Assembly: GCA_017448245.1 (NCBI GenBank)
Contig: JAFSLV010000041.1
Coordinates: 124,001 to 188,000, forward strand
Reading direction: 5' to 3'
Source of the DNA: Lachnospiraceae bacterium
GTDB lineage: Bacteria > Bacillota > Clostridia > Lachnospirales > Lachnospiraceae
Length of the DNA: 64,000 nt
The notes beneath the pieces are model-generated. The model searched no databases. It worked only from the letters and a program-made list of their open reading frames with translations, and was not told where the DNA came from. This document shows, in pieces, positions 17,184 to 25,727 of the stretch. Both the position numbers and the translations under genes were made by a program. Every line of letters starts with the position of its first letter. The first letter of the stretch is position 1.

Positions 17184-18248
17184 ATGCACGTAAGAATCGA
17201 TCATCTCACCAAACGCTTCGGGGACTTCACCGCGGTAGACGACTTTAACATGGACTTTGACGACGGCAAGCTGACGGCGCTTCTGGGGCCTTCCGGCTGC
17301 GGCAAATCCACCATGCTCAACATGCTCTCGGGGATCCTGCCCGTCACCGAAGGACATATCTACTTTGATGAGGATGATGTGACCGGTATGCCGCCGCAGG
17401 ACAGGGGGGTCGGTCTCGTCTTCCAGAATTATGCCCTCTATCCGCACATGACGGTGCTCGAAAATATCGCCTTTCCTCTCGAGATCAAAAAGGTGCCCAA
17501 AACGGAGCGTCTCGAAAAGGCAAAGGAGATGGCAAAGCTCGTGCATGTGGACACGCTCCTCGACCGCAGACCGGGGGCTCTCTCCGGCGGCCAGCAGCAG
17601 CGCGTCGCGATCGCAAGGGCACTCATCAAAGAGCCCAGGCTCCTGCTCCTGGATGAGCCGCTCTCCAATCTCGATGCGAGACTGCGTCTCGAGATGCGCG
17701 AAGAGATCCGCCGTATCCAGCTCAGAACCGGTGTCACGACGATCTTTGTCACGCATGATCAGGAGGAGGCGATGTCGATCTGCGACAAGATCGTTCTGAT
17801 GAAGGACGGGATCCTGCAGCAGGAGGATGCCCCGCAGGAGCTCTATGACGACCCGCACAATCTCTTCGTCGCCAATTTCCTGGGGAATCCGCCGATCAAC
17901 AATATCGAAGGGGTCATCCGCGACAATGCCTTCGTGACGAGAGACTCGGCCGTCACCATCAGATACCGCAACTTTTCAAAAGATCTTCCCGAGGGCCGCG
18001 AGGTAATCCTGGGAATCCGTGCGGAAGCCGCCATCATTTCCCGCGACGAGACGCATGACTTTACGGGAAGGATCAAATCCCGTTATACCATGGGCAAGGA
18101 AGAGCTCGCCTTCCTCAATCTCGGCGACCAGGAGATCCGCGTTTATCTTTCGACCGAGTACGAAGACAAGCCCGGCGAGGATGCCAATTTCCATCTGCGC
18201 TCCAAGGGTGTCTTCCTCTTTGACAAAGAAACGGGGGAGAGAATCTGA
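17184..18248 (+). CDS. ABC importer ATPase (MsmK/UgpC type)
   Basis: The 354-residue cytosolic ATPase energises the importer. It has Walker A GPSGCGKST near 36-44, Q-loop VFQNYALYPHM, signature LSGGQQQRVAIARAL near 134, Walker B LLLLDEPLSNLD and H-loop FVTHDQEEA. A C-terminal regulatory domain of the MalK/UgpC type follows (about 240-354). The ATG at 17184 has GAAAGGA upstream. The stop overlaps the next permease start (TGATG). Confidence 0.94.
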   Translation: MHVRIDHLTKRFGDFTAVDDFNMDFDDGKLTALLGPSGCGKSTMLNMLSGILPVTEGHIYFDEDDVTGMPPQDRGVGLVFQNYALYPHMTVLENIAFPLEIKKVPKTERLEKAKEMAKLVHVDTLLDRRPGALSGGQQQRVAIARALIKEPRLLLLDEPLSNLDARLRLEMREEIRRIQLRTGVTTIFVTHDQEEAMSICDKIVLMKDGILQQEDAPQELYDDPHNLFVANFLGNPPINNIEGVIRDNAFVTRDSAVTIRYRNFSKDLPEGREVILGIRAEAAIISRDETHDFTGRIKSRYTMGKEELAFLNLGDQEIRVYLSTEYEDKPGEDANFHLRSKGVFLFDKETGERI

Positions 18249-19183
18249 TGGCTGATGTCAAAACCGCAAAAAAGAAGTCCCGGGACGAGCAGGGCAATTA
18301 TATCTTTAACCGGCGCTTTGAGCCCTTCGGCTATCTGATTCCCTTTGCTCTGGGACTGATCGTCTTTACCATCTATCCGATTGTCAATGTCGTCATCATG
18401 GCCTTCAAGGAAAAGTACCGCCTCTCCGGCCGCTATGACGGATTCGGCCTCTACAATTTTGAATATGTACTTGCCAATGACGATTTCAGAAACGCGCTCT
18501 CCAACACCTTTCTCTATGTCTTTACGGTCGTGCCGATTGCGACGGTGCTCGCGATTCTGATCGCCAATCTCCTCAATCAGAAGATCCGGGGCATGGCGAT
18601 CTTCCAGACCGCCTACTTCCTGCCGATGGTCACGAGTTCCATCGCGGTGGGACTTTCCTGGCGCTATATCTTTAATACGCAGGTCGGTGTGCTCAACTGG
18701 ATCTTATCCGTCTTCGGCATCAATGCGGTCGACTGGCTCGGGGCCTCGGGTGCGAGGGCGCCGTGGAATATCGTTGCGGTGATTATCTTTGGGATATGGA
18801 ACATGCTGCCCTTCACCATTATTCTGCTTCTTTCCGGCCTGCAAAACATCGACCCGATGTATTATACGGCGGCCAGGGTTGACGGTGCCGGCAGCCGCAT
18901 GATGTTTTTCCGCATCACGGTGCCGCTTCTTGCCCCCACGATCTTTTTGACGATGATCATCAACATGATCTCCGCCTTCAAGGTATATAACGAGATCATC
19001 CCGTTCTGGAGCGGCAGGCCCGGTGCCATGAACAATGTCTATACCATGGTGTACTTTATCAAGGAACAGTTCTATTCCAAGGACCGCCTCGGCTTTGCGG
19101 CCGCCGCGGCCATCATCCTGTTCCTGATTATCTTTGCGTTTACGATGCTGCAACGCTTCGTGCAGCGCAGGTTTCGCTATTAG
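18248..19183 (+). CDS. ABC importer permease 1 (MalF/UgpA type)
   Basis: A 311-residue inner-membrane permease with six or so helices; the first is at about 28-50. The EAA loop that docks on the ATPase is YYTAARVDGAGSRMMFFRITVPLL (two parts around residues 200-222). It begins inside the stop codon of the ATPase gene and is followed by the second permease after 9 bp. Confidence 0.93.
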   Translation: MADVKTAKKKSRDEQGNYIFNRRFEPFGYLIPFALGLIVFTIYPIVNVVIMAFKEKYRLSGRYDGFGLYNFEYVLANDDFRNALSNTFLYVFTVVPIATVLAILIANLLNQKIRGMAIFQTAYFLPMVTSSIAVGLSWRYIFNTQVGVLNWILSVFGINAVDWLGASGARAPWNIVAVIIFGIWNMLPFTIILLLSGLQNIDPMYYTAARVDGAGSRMMFFRITVPLLAPTIFLTMIINMISAFKVYNEIIPFWSGRPGAMNNVYTMVYFIKEQFYSKDRLGFAAAAAIILFLIIFAFTMLQRFVQRRFRY

Positions 19184-19192
19184 GAGGCCGTT

Positions 19193-20020
19193 ATGAGAGC
19201 AGACCGGATCCGGCACTTTTTCGTATACTTTTTCCTGATCTTCGGCGCGGTGATCATGCTGTTTCCTTTTTACTGGATGATCTCGAGTTCCTTTAAGACG
19301 GCCGCGGAGTACAACTCCTTCCCGCCGACCTGGGTTCCGTCCAACTGGCTCAATCTCGACAATTTTGTCCGCGCGTTTGAAAAGCGCAATTTCTTTGTCT
19401 ACTTTTTGAATTCGGTCATCGTCACCTTCTGTTCCGTCGCGCTGACCGGCATTGTCACCATCCTCGGCGCCTTTGCCTTTTCAAGACTGCGCTTTCCCTT
19501 CCGGAATGCGGTCTTTGGTCTTCTGCTTGCCTTTATGATGGTGCCCTTTGAGATGCTCGTCATCACCAATTACCAGACCGTGACGCGCATGAAGATGGTC
19601 AACTCCCTCCCGGTGCTGATCATCCCGTTCATCTCCTCGATCTTTTATACGTATATTCTGAAAAACTTTTTTGACACGATCCCGGACTCGCTCTATTACA
19701 GCGCAAGGATCGACGGGGCGAGTAACTGGAAATATCTCTGGCGCGTGATGGTGCCGATCGCCAAGCCCTCGCTTGTGACGATCATGCTCTTAAACGCGAT
19801 CTCCTCGTGGAATTCCTTTATGTGGCCGACGCTCGTCATCACCTCCAACCGCTACCGCACGGTACAGCTGGGGCTTTTTACCTTTATGTCGGAGGCCGGC
19901 AGCGATACCAAGCTGCAGCTTGCGGCTTCCACCGTATCGATCCTCCCGATGATCGTACTCTTCCTCTTTGCGCGCCGCTACATCGTCAACGGCGTGGCGA
20001 GAGGCGGTCTCAAGGGATAG
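19193..20020 (+). CDS. ABC importer permease 2 (MalG/UgpE type)
   Basis: A 275-residue permease that completes the importer. It opens with a helix (about 10-32) and the conserved FPFYWMISSSFK, and has an EAA loop YYSARIDGASNWKYLWR near 160-177. AGGAGG lies 5 bp before the ATG. The gene ends 3 bp from the convergent radical SAM gene. No glycosidase or regulator is next to the importer, so the sugar is unknown. Confidence 0.93.
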   Translation: MRADRIRHFFVYFFLIFGAVIMLFPFYWMISSSFKTAAEYNSFPPTWVPSNWLNLDNFVRAFEKRNFFVYFLNSVIVTFCSVALTGIVTILGAFAFSRLRFPFRNAVFGLLLAFMMVPFEMLVITNYQTVTRMKMVNSLPVLIIPFISSIFYTYILKNFFDTIPDSLYYSARIDGASNWKYLWRVMVPIAKPSLVTIMLLNAISSWNSFMWPTLVITSNRYRTVQLGLFTFMSEAGSDTKLQLAASTVSILPMIVLFLFARRYIVNGVARGGLKG

Positions 20021-20023
20021 GAT

Positions 20024-20917
20024 TCAGCAGTTCCCCGTATAGACGTAGCGCAGATGTCCCGATGCGACCTCCGCAAGCCGGTACACCGTCTCAACCGGCG
20101 TCGGCGCACGGTCGCTCATGCGGTGTCTCGGGAAAAAGCGTGACACATGCAGCGGAACTTCTTTCCCTTTTCCGCCGTCAAGAGAGGCGATCCACGATGC
20201 CATCTCTTCCATCTCCTCTTCGGTATCGTTTTCACCGGGTATGATCAGACAGGTCAGCTCGACATGCGTCGTTTCGTCGCACACGGCCGTTTCGATAAAG
20301 GACCGTACCATGTCGAGATCTCCCCCGACAAGATCCCTGTAGAAGGAAGCACGGAAACTCTTCAGATCGATATTCATCGCATCGATATAAGGCAAAATCT
20401 CCGCCTGTACCTCCTGCGTCACGCAGCCTGCCGTTACCAGCACGTTGACCATGCCGGCCTTATGTACCGTCATGGCGCAGTCCCTGACATATTCGTAGCC
20501 GACGAGCGGTTCGTTGTACGTATAGGCAACGCCGACATTGCCGTTTTCTTTTTGGAAGACCGCCTCCGCGCACAGCTCCTCCGGCGTGCAGATGGTTACG
20601 GGGATCCTGTGCACCATCCCCTGCGCATCCGCAAAAAACACCTGCCCGTCCGTCATGCCCGCACAGGAGATCTCGCAGTTCTGGCAGAAAGGGCATTTCA
20701 GATTGCAGCCGAAGCTCCCGGCGGACAGGATCTTTGCGCCCGGCATAAACCGCGCAAGCGGTTTTTTTCCGATCGGATCCAGAGCAAGACTCGTCAGATG
20801 TCCGTAATTGAGCGGTCTCACCTCACCGTCCCGGCAGATCCTCGCAAAGCAAGCGCCTGTCTGCCCTTCTTTGAGCCGACAGGCGCGGAAGCATACGTTG
20901 CAACAGGATTCCTGCAT
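20024..20917 (-). CDS. AmmeMemoRadiSam system radical SAM enzyme
   Basis: The 297-residue protein has the radical SAM cluster motif C71-NLK-C75-PF-C78 and a Cys-rich N-terminus (C5, C6, C9, C13, C23) that could bind a further metal centre. It matches the pyruvate-formate-lyase-activase-like proteins that travel with Memo and AMMECR1 homologues; the fused partner lies 6 kb away at 26854-28242. The substrate of the system is not known. It starts 1 bp after ribU, so it is co-transcribed with it under the FMN riboswitch. That is an unexpected flavin link. Confidence 0.88.
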   Translation of the reverse strand: MQESCCNVCFRACRLKEGQTGACFARICRDGEVRPLNYGHLTSLALDPIGKKPLARFMPGAKILSAGSFGCNLKCPFCQNCEISCAGMTDGQVFFADAQGMVHRIPVTICTPEELCAEAVFQKENGNVGVAYTYNEPLVGYEYVRDCAMTVHKAGMVNVLVTAGCVTQEVQAEILPYIDAMNIDLKSFRASFYRDLVGGDLDMVRSFIETAVCDETTHVELTCLIIPGENDTEEEMEEMASWIASLDGGKGKEVPLHVSRFFPRHRMSDRAPTPVETVYRLAEVASGHLRYVYTGNC

Positions 20918-20918
20918 G

Positions 20919-21695
20919 TTATTTGACTGCGGCCCTTGCCATCGCCGGTGTCTTTCGCGTAGCCGAACCGTATTTGATGACAGGCGAGAGCTTCTTATAG
21001 ACGAGCATGGTGATGAGCGAGACGCTCGCTCCCTTTAAGAGATTCATCGGCGCCACCGCAAGGAGCACAAAGGTCGGTACATCGACGATCCTTGCATTGA
21101 CGGCACTGCCCATCCCGATCAGCGCATCCATCGGGATACCGTAGAGCGCGGAAAACGCGGGCAGCAGATAGACGGCATTGAGGAGCGTGCCGCAGACCGT
21201 GATCGTCACGGTCCCCGCGATACAGGACAGGATTGCGCCGGTCCTCGTCTTGACAAAATGATAGAGGACCGAAGCAGGCAGAACAAAGGAACAGCCGACG
21301 ACAAAATTGGCCAGATCCCCGACAAAGGCCGTGGATGTGCCCTTGACGACGAGCTTTAAGAGGATCTTGATCATCTCCGTCATCACGCCCGCCACCGGTC
21401 CGAACGCAAAGCCGCACACGAGCACGGGAATCTCGGAAAAGTCGAGCTTGTAGAACGGCGGTGCAAACGGCACGGAGAAGTCAAAGACATGCAGGACGGT
21501 GGCGATCGCGCTGAATACGCCGATCACCGCGATCTTTCTCGTCGAAAGCACGCGCTCCGTGTCACCGTTTCTTTTTTTTGCAAATTTTTCCACCGCATAG
21601 GCGACGAGAAACACCGCCGCGATAATCAGCGCAAATTCGCAAACATACAACAGATTGTCCGTGATGCTTTTGCCCAAGGCATGGAAGTTAAACAT
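20919..21695 (-). CDS. ribU: ECF transporter substrate-binding subunit for riboflavin
   Basis: The 258-residue membrane protein has about six helices and the RibU core PFYKLDFSEIPVLVCGFAFGP, followed by a conserved KGTSTAFVGDLANFVVG. RibU binds riboflavin and works with a general EcfA/A'/T module, which is not in the window. It is about 60 residues longer than typical RibU: an extra N-terminal helix (about 12-36) comes first. The FMN riboswitch directly upstream supports the substrate. Confidence 0.9.
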   Translation of the reverse strand: MFNFHALGKSITDNLLYVCEFALIIAAVFLVAYAVEKFAKKRNGDTERVLSTRKIAVIGVFSAIATVLHVFDFSVPFAPPFYKLDFSEIPVLVCGFAFGPVAGVMTEMIKILLKLVVKGTSTAFVGDLANFVVGCSFVLPASVLYHFVKTRTGAILSCIAGTVTITVCGTLLNAVYLLPAFSALYGIPMDALIGMGSAVNARIVDVPTFVLLAVAPMNLLKGASVSLITMLVYKKLSPVIKYGSATRKTPAMARAAVK

Positions 21696-21707
21696 GATAT
21701 CCTCCTT

Positions 21708-21840
21708 TCTTCCATCCAGACTGTAACTGTCGGTTCCGGGATCTCACCGGATCAGTCCCGCTTCGCATCACACGGGAGTCGCGGACTCAAGGATCGAACC
21801 TTTTACCGCCGGTCGGGAATTGCACCCTGCCCTGAAAGAG
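21708..21840 (-). promoter_or_regulatory. FMN riboswitch (RFN element)
   Basis: The minus-strand leader holds the conserved RFN parts in order: AGGGCAGGGTGCAATTCCC, GACCGGCGGTAA, AGTCCGCGAC, GATCCGGTGAGATCCCGG and GACAGTTACAGTCTGGATGG. The closing helix 5' arm (CTCTTTC) can pair with GAAAGGAG, which includes the ribU Shine-Dalgarno. FMN may therefore block translation directly. It controls ribU and, by position, the radical SAM gene. Confidence 0.96.
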
Positions 21841-21856
21841 AATGTTTACAAAACTG

Positions 21857-21884
21857 ATTATAGCGCGATCCTCCCGCTTGTCAA
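21857..21884 (-). promoter_or_regulatory. ribU/riboswitch promoter
   Basis: Consensus TTGACA (21879-21884) and TATAAT (21857-21862) on the minus strand are 16 bp apart, placing transcription start just upstream of the riboswitch. Confidence 0.88.
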
Positions 21885-22015
21885 GTGATATATGCAACAA
21901 TCCGCCGCCGGATATTTCGCATCCGCCGGCTTCGCACGGCAACAATGACAGGAGCAGGCCGATATGCTATACTGTTTTTTGGTTTTTTTGACAGTACTTG
22001 CAGAAAGGACACACC

Positions 22016-22435
22016 ATGGGACTTTTGGATCGTTTCACCAACAAAAAAGACATCAACGAATATCTGCGTGAATTTCGCGCCGAGCAGCAGGCCGTGCTGA
22101 TCGACGTGCGCGAAAAAAAGGAATTTGCCGCGGGCCATATTCCGCGCAGCCGCAGCATCCCGCTTGCGCAGATCGAAAAATCCGAGAGCTCCCTGCCCGA
22201 TAAAAACGTTCCTCTTTATGTCTATTGCGAAAAAGGCGGCCGCAGTGCCAAGGCCTGTGAAAAGCTGCGCAAGATGGGCTATACCCGTGTCATCAATATC
22301 GGCGGCATCGAGAAATATACCGGAAAGAGGGAAGGCGGCGGTGCCAAAAACCGTACCGTCAGCAATATGAAGGCACAGGCGATCCAGAAACAGAAACAGG
22401 AGCCCTGGAACAAGGGCATGCCAAAGGTACGATAA
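22016..22435 (+). CDS. Rhodanese-like domain protein
   Basis: The 139-residue protein has a single rhodanese fold: LIDVREKKEFAAGHIPRSRSIPL near 28-50 and the active loop YCEKGGRSAKA near 71-81, where C72 is the expected persulfide-carrying residue. It would move sulfane sulfur in the cytosol. A basic tail (about 100-139) is unlike the core and may be disordered. The ATG at 22016 has GAAAGGA upstream; a TTG at 21998 lacks a site. A TATACT -10 with a TGACA-like -35 lies about 45 bp upstream. hisS follows after 1 bp. Confidence 0.86.
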   Translation: MGLLDRFTNKKDINEYLREFRAEQQAVLIDVREKKEFAAGHIPRSRSIPLAQIEKSESSLPDKNVPLYVYCEKGGRSAKACEKLRKMGYTRVINIGGIEKYTGKREGGGAKNRTVSNMKAQAIQKQKQEPWNKGMPKVR

Positions 22436-22436
22436 C

Positions 22437-23723
22437 ATGCTGAAGAAAAAACCCGTCACCGGCATGCGTGACATATTGCCGGACGAGATGGCGCTGCGCG
22501 TGCACTGCATGCAGGTCATCCGCGATACCTACCGCAGATACGGCTTTACGGAAATGGAGACCCCCGTTGTCGAATCGCTCGAAAATCTCCAGAGCAGGCA
22601 GGGCGGCGACAACGAAAAGCTGATCTTCCGCATCCTTAAGCGCGGGGAAAAGCTGCGGATCGATACCGCACAGAGCGCCGATGACCTTTCGGACGGCGGC
22701 CTGCGCTACGATCTGACGGTGCCGCTCGTGCGCTACTATGCCAATCACATGAACGAGCTGCCCTCTCCCTTCAAGTCGCTCCAGATGGGCAATGTCTTTC
22801 GGGCGGACCGTCCGCAGAAAGGGCGCTTCAGGCAGTTCATGCAATGCGATATCGACATCCTCGGAGAGCCCTCTTCGATCGCGGAAACAGAGCTCATCCT
22901 CGCAACGACCGAGGTACTCGGGAAGCTCGGTTTCCGGGACTTTCAGGTACGCATCAGCGACCGCCGGCTCCTGCACGCGATGGCTTCCTTTTGCGGCTTT
23001 GATGAGGCGCGTCACGGCGAGGTCTTTATCACGCTCGACAAGCTCGACAAGATCGGGGAAGACGGCGTTCGTGAGGAACTCCTTTCCCAGGGCTTTTCTT
23101 CCGGCTCCGTCGATACCTGCCTTGCGCTCTTTGTATCGGAAGATGAGACGGATGCCGTTTCGCTCTTAAAGAGATTCTGTGACGCGATCGGCGCGGACAA
23201 AGATCCGGAAATCGCAAAGATCCGGGACAATCTCCATTCGATTCTGACCGGTGTCGACGCGTCAAAGGAAGCGGATTTTATGCTTGTTTTTGATCCGACG
23301 CTCGTGCGCGGCATGGGCTATTATACCGGCACCATTTTTGAGATCATGATGCCGCAGTTTGGGGCCAGCTGCGGCGGAGGCGGACGCTACGACCGGATGA
23401 TCGGGATGTTTACGGGACAGGACGTCCCCGCCTGCGGATTCTCGATCGGCTTTGAGCGGATCATTCTGCTGCTTGAAGAGGCAGGCTTCCGGATCCCTTC
23501 GCCATGCGCCAAAAAAGCCTTTCTCATCGAAAAAGGGATTGACAGGGATGCCTTTACGGCAATCCTGAGGGAAGCCGCGGCACTTCGCGCGCAGGGGGAG
23601 CAGATCCTGATCGTGCGCATGCATAAAAACAAAAAATTCCAGAAGGAACAGCTCGCCGCGCAGGGCTACAATGACTTCAGGGAGTTTTTTAAGGAATCTG
23701 ACCGGTCAGATCGATCTTTTTGA
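22437..23723 (+). CDS. hisS: Histidyl-tRNA synthetase
   Basis: HisS charges tRNA-His. The 428-residue class II enzyme has the opening GMRDILPDE, motif 2 around NVFRADRPQKGRFRQFMQCD, the histidine loop VRGMGYYTGTIFEI and motif 3 GGGGRYDRMI...GFSIGFERI. The ATG is 1 bp after the rhodanese stop. No T-box leader is visible before the operon. Its last 35 bp overlap the convergent phosphopantetheinyl transferase gene. Confidence 0.95.
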   Translation: MLKKKPVTGMRDILPDEMALRVHCMQVIRDTYRRYGFTEMETPVVESLENLQSRQGGDNEKLIFRILKRGEKLRIDTAQSADDLSDGGLRYDLTVPLVRYYANHMNELPSPFKSLQMGNVFRADRPQKGRFRQFMQCDIDILGEPSSIAETELILATTEVLGKLGFRDFQVRISDRRLLHAMASFCGFDEARHGEVFITLDKLDKIGEDGVREELLSQGFSSGSVDTCLALFVSEDETDAVSLLKRFCDAIGADKDPEIAKIRDNLHSILTGVDASKEADFMLVFDPTLVRGMGYYTGTIFEIMMPQFGASCGGGGRYDRMIGMFTGQDVPACGFSIGFERIILLLEEAGFRIPSPCAKKAFLIEKGIDRDAFTAILREAAALRAQGEQILIVRMHKNKKFQKEQLAAQGYNDFREFFKESDRSDRSF

Positions 23724-24261
23724 CGGGCAGCCGCAAGGCCGCACAGACCGTACAGAAGAACTCTCCGGGTAAGGACACCTCCGTAAGGTTTGCGATCGTT
23801 TCGTTGCCGCGCAGGATGAGGCCTCTTACCGGGTCCGCCCGAAAAGAAGAAAAGTCTTCGGCCATGCCCTTTCCCGTATACTTGACATAGGCCTCTTTAG
23901 CGCTCCAGAGACGAAAAAAGAAGCGGCGCATCTCTTCTTCCCGGCGAAGGGCAAAAAGCGCGTCCGCTTCTTCCTTTGCAAAAAAGCGTTCCGCAATTCT
24001 GAGTAACCGCCCAGCCGCAAGCCCCCTGTCATCCTGTACGTCCATCCCGATCTCTTCTTCCGCAACGGCACAGGCCGCGAGTCCCCGTACATGGGAGAGG
24101 GATATGCGGATCGTCGGATATTCCTTCAGAAAGGGCTTGCCGTGTTCACCGCGGGTCAGCGACACCTCCCTGATCCCGCGTTCTTCCAGTGCAAAGGCCA
24201 GCAGTGCGTGCGCCGTATCGTGCAGATTGTCCGCATGTGTTGTATAATAGAGTGAAACCAT
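23689..24261 (-). CDS. 4'-phosphopantetheinyl transferase (Sfp superfamily)
   Basis: The enzyme transfers phosphopantetheine from CoA to a carrier-protein Ser. The 190-residue protein has GKPFL, ISLSHVRG with the His of the family, IGMDVQ (Mg-binding Asp near 75) and FRLWSAKEAYVKYTGKGM (Glu/Lys near 120-124). No NRPS or PKS genes are in the window; the target may be the fatty-acid carrier or an outside cluster. Its 3' end overlaps the hisS 3' end. No strong ribosome site is seen before the ATG at 24261. Confidence 0.87.
   Translation of the reverse strand: MVSLYYTTHADNLHDTAHALLAFALEERGIREVSLTRGEHGKPFLKEYPTIRISLSHVRGLAACAVAEEEIGMDVQDDRGLAAGRLLRIAERFFAKEEADALFALRREEEMRRFFFRLWSAKEAYVKYTGKGMAEDFSSFRADPVRGLILRGNETIANLTEVSLPGEFFCTVCAALRLPVKKIDLTGQIP
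24243..24248 (+). promoter_or_regulatory. -10 element for the CNNM/CorC gene
   Basis: A perfect TATAAT lies 43 bp upstream of the TTG start and inside the 5' end of the divergent transferase gene. No clear -35 is present at 16-18 bp. Confidence 0.45.
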
Positions 24262-24291
24262 GGTTTTATTTTACACCATCCGGAGGATTCT

Positions 24292-25584
24292 TTGGAACCG
24301 ATTGCCGTACAATCCGTCATCCTGGTCATTTTGCTGGTTCTCTCGGCGTTTTTTTCATCCGCGGAAACCGCACTCTCCGCCGTCAACCGTGTGCAGATGC
24401 GCGCACTGGCGGATGAGGGGGATAAACGGGCATCCCGGGTCTTACGGATCGTCGACGATTACCAGAAGATGCTTTCCGCCATCCTGATCGGCAACAATAT
24501 CGTCAATCTGACCGCTTCCGCCCTGGCAACCGTGATCGTCACCGATGCGTTCGGGAGCACCTGGATCGGACTGGGCACGGGCGTTTTGACCTTTCTTGTA
24601 CTGGTCTTTGGCGAGATCATCCCCAAGACCGCGGCCAAGGCCCACGCAGACCGGGTGGCCCTGCTCTATGCCCCGCTTCTTCTTCTGATCAAGCTGCTCT
24701 TTACGCCGCTCGTCATCATCACCGGTACGATCTCTTCGCTCTTTCTTGCGATCTTCAGGGTGGATACCAGGGAGCGCTCCTCCATCACGGAACATGAGCT
24801 CAGGACCTATGTCGATGTGTCCCATGAGGACGGTGTCATCGAAAAAGAAGAACGCGAAATGATCTACAATGTGTTTGATTTCGGCGATGCCGAAGCCAGG
24901 GATATCATGATCCCGCGGATCGACATGAGCTGTGTGAGTGCGGATGCTTCACTGAATGACGTGATGGGCGCTTTCAGGGAAGACATGTATACAAGACTCC
25001 CCGTCTACGAGGACAATCCCGACAACATCATCGGTATCTTAAACATCAAGGACATGGTCTTCGTCGACGACGACCGGCCGTTTAAGGTCAGGGAGCATAT
25101 GCGCGAGGCGTATTACACCTACGAATACAAAAAGACGAGCGCCCTGATGATGGAGATGCGCGAGCAGGCTTATAATATCGCCTTTGTGCTCGACGAATAC
25201 GGACAGACCGTCGGCATGATTACGCTTGAGGATCTGCTTGAGGAGATCGTCGGCGAGATCCGGGACGAATACGATTCCGACGAGGCGGAGCTGATCCGGG
25301 ATCTCGGGGAAGGACGTTTTCTGATCGAAGGCGGCGTCAAGCTCGATGACATCAATGACGCGCTGCATACGTCGCTTTCTTCCGAGGATTATGATTCGAT
25401 CGGAGGCCTCATGATCGAGGCACTCGACCGGCTGCCCGCCAACCGCGAAACGGTAACGCTTGCGGACGGCATCACGCTGACCGCAAGAGGCATCCGTCAG
25501 CACCGCATCATGAAGGTGCTCATGACGCTGCCAAAAGAAACGGAAGAAAACAAGGCGCCCGCGGACGCATCCGCGGACACCTGA
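24292..25584 (+). CDS. CNNM/CorC (HlyC) family membrane protein with CBS domains
   Basis: The 430-residue protein has a CNNM membrane domain (about 1-180, FFSSAETALSAVNR, ILIGNNIVNL, GEIIPKTAAK), two CBS repeats (about 200-330, with IMIPRIDMSCVSADAS and IAFVLDEYGQTVGMITLEDLLEEIVGEI) and a C-terminal CorC_HlyC domain. Relatives export Mg or Co. The start codon is TTG, supported by GGAGG eight bases upstream and by no ATG before the first helix. Confidence 0.92.
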   Translation: MEPIAVQSVILVILLVLSAFFSSAETALSAVNRVQMRALADEGDKRASRVLRIVDDYQKMLSAILIGNNIVNLTASALATVIVTDAFGSTWIGLGTGVLTFLVLVFGEIIPKTAAKAHADRVALLYAPLLLLIKLLFTPLVIITGTISSLFLAIFRVDTRERSSITEHELRTYVDVSHEDGVIEKEEREMIYNVFDFGDAEARDIMIPRIDMSCVSADASLNDVMGAFREDMYTRLPVYEDNPDNIIGILNIKDMVFVDDDRPFKVREHMREAYYTYEYKKTSALMMEMREQAYNIAFVLDEYGQTVGMITLEDLLEEIVGEIRDEYDSDEAELIRDLGEGRFLIEGGVKLDDINDALHTSLSSEDYDSIGGLMIEALDRLPANRETVTLADGITLTARGIRQHRIMKVLMTLPKETEENKAPADASADT

Positions 25585-25592
25585 AAACCGAC

Positions 25593-25621
25593 TTGCAAAA
25601 GCGGTACGATACGGGTATAAT
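25593..25621 (+). promoter_or_regulatory. tRNA-Thr promoter
   Basis: TTGCAA (25593-25598) and TATAAT (25616-25621), 17 bp apart, lie 26 bp before the tRNA. Confidence 0.85.
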
Positions 25622-25647
25622 AGACATCGTGCCTGTTGTCGGCACAA

Positions 25648-25720
25648 GCTGGAGTAGCTCAGTCGGTAGAGCAGCTGATTCGTAATCAGCAGGTCGTCAG
25701 TTCAAGTCTGATCTCCAGCT
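25648..25720 (+). tRNA. tRNA-Thr (anticodon CGT)
   Basis: The cloverleaf is complete: acceptor GCTGGAG pairs with CTCCAGC, the D arm reads AGCTCAGTCGGTAGAGC, the anticodon stem GCTGA/TCAGC closes the loop TTCGTAA, and the T loop is TTCAAGT. CGT reads the Thr codon ACG. CCA is not encoded; a T-rich run follows. Confidence 0.96.
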
Positions 25721-25727
25721 TCTTTTT

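Noticed and set aside
22300..22437. T-box leader for hisS
   Set aside because: hisS starts 1 bp after the rhodanese gene and no T-box core is seen before the operon.
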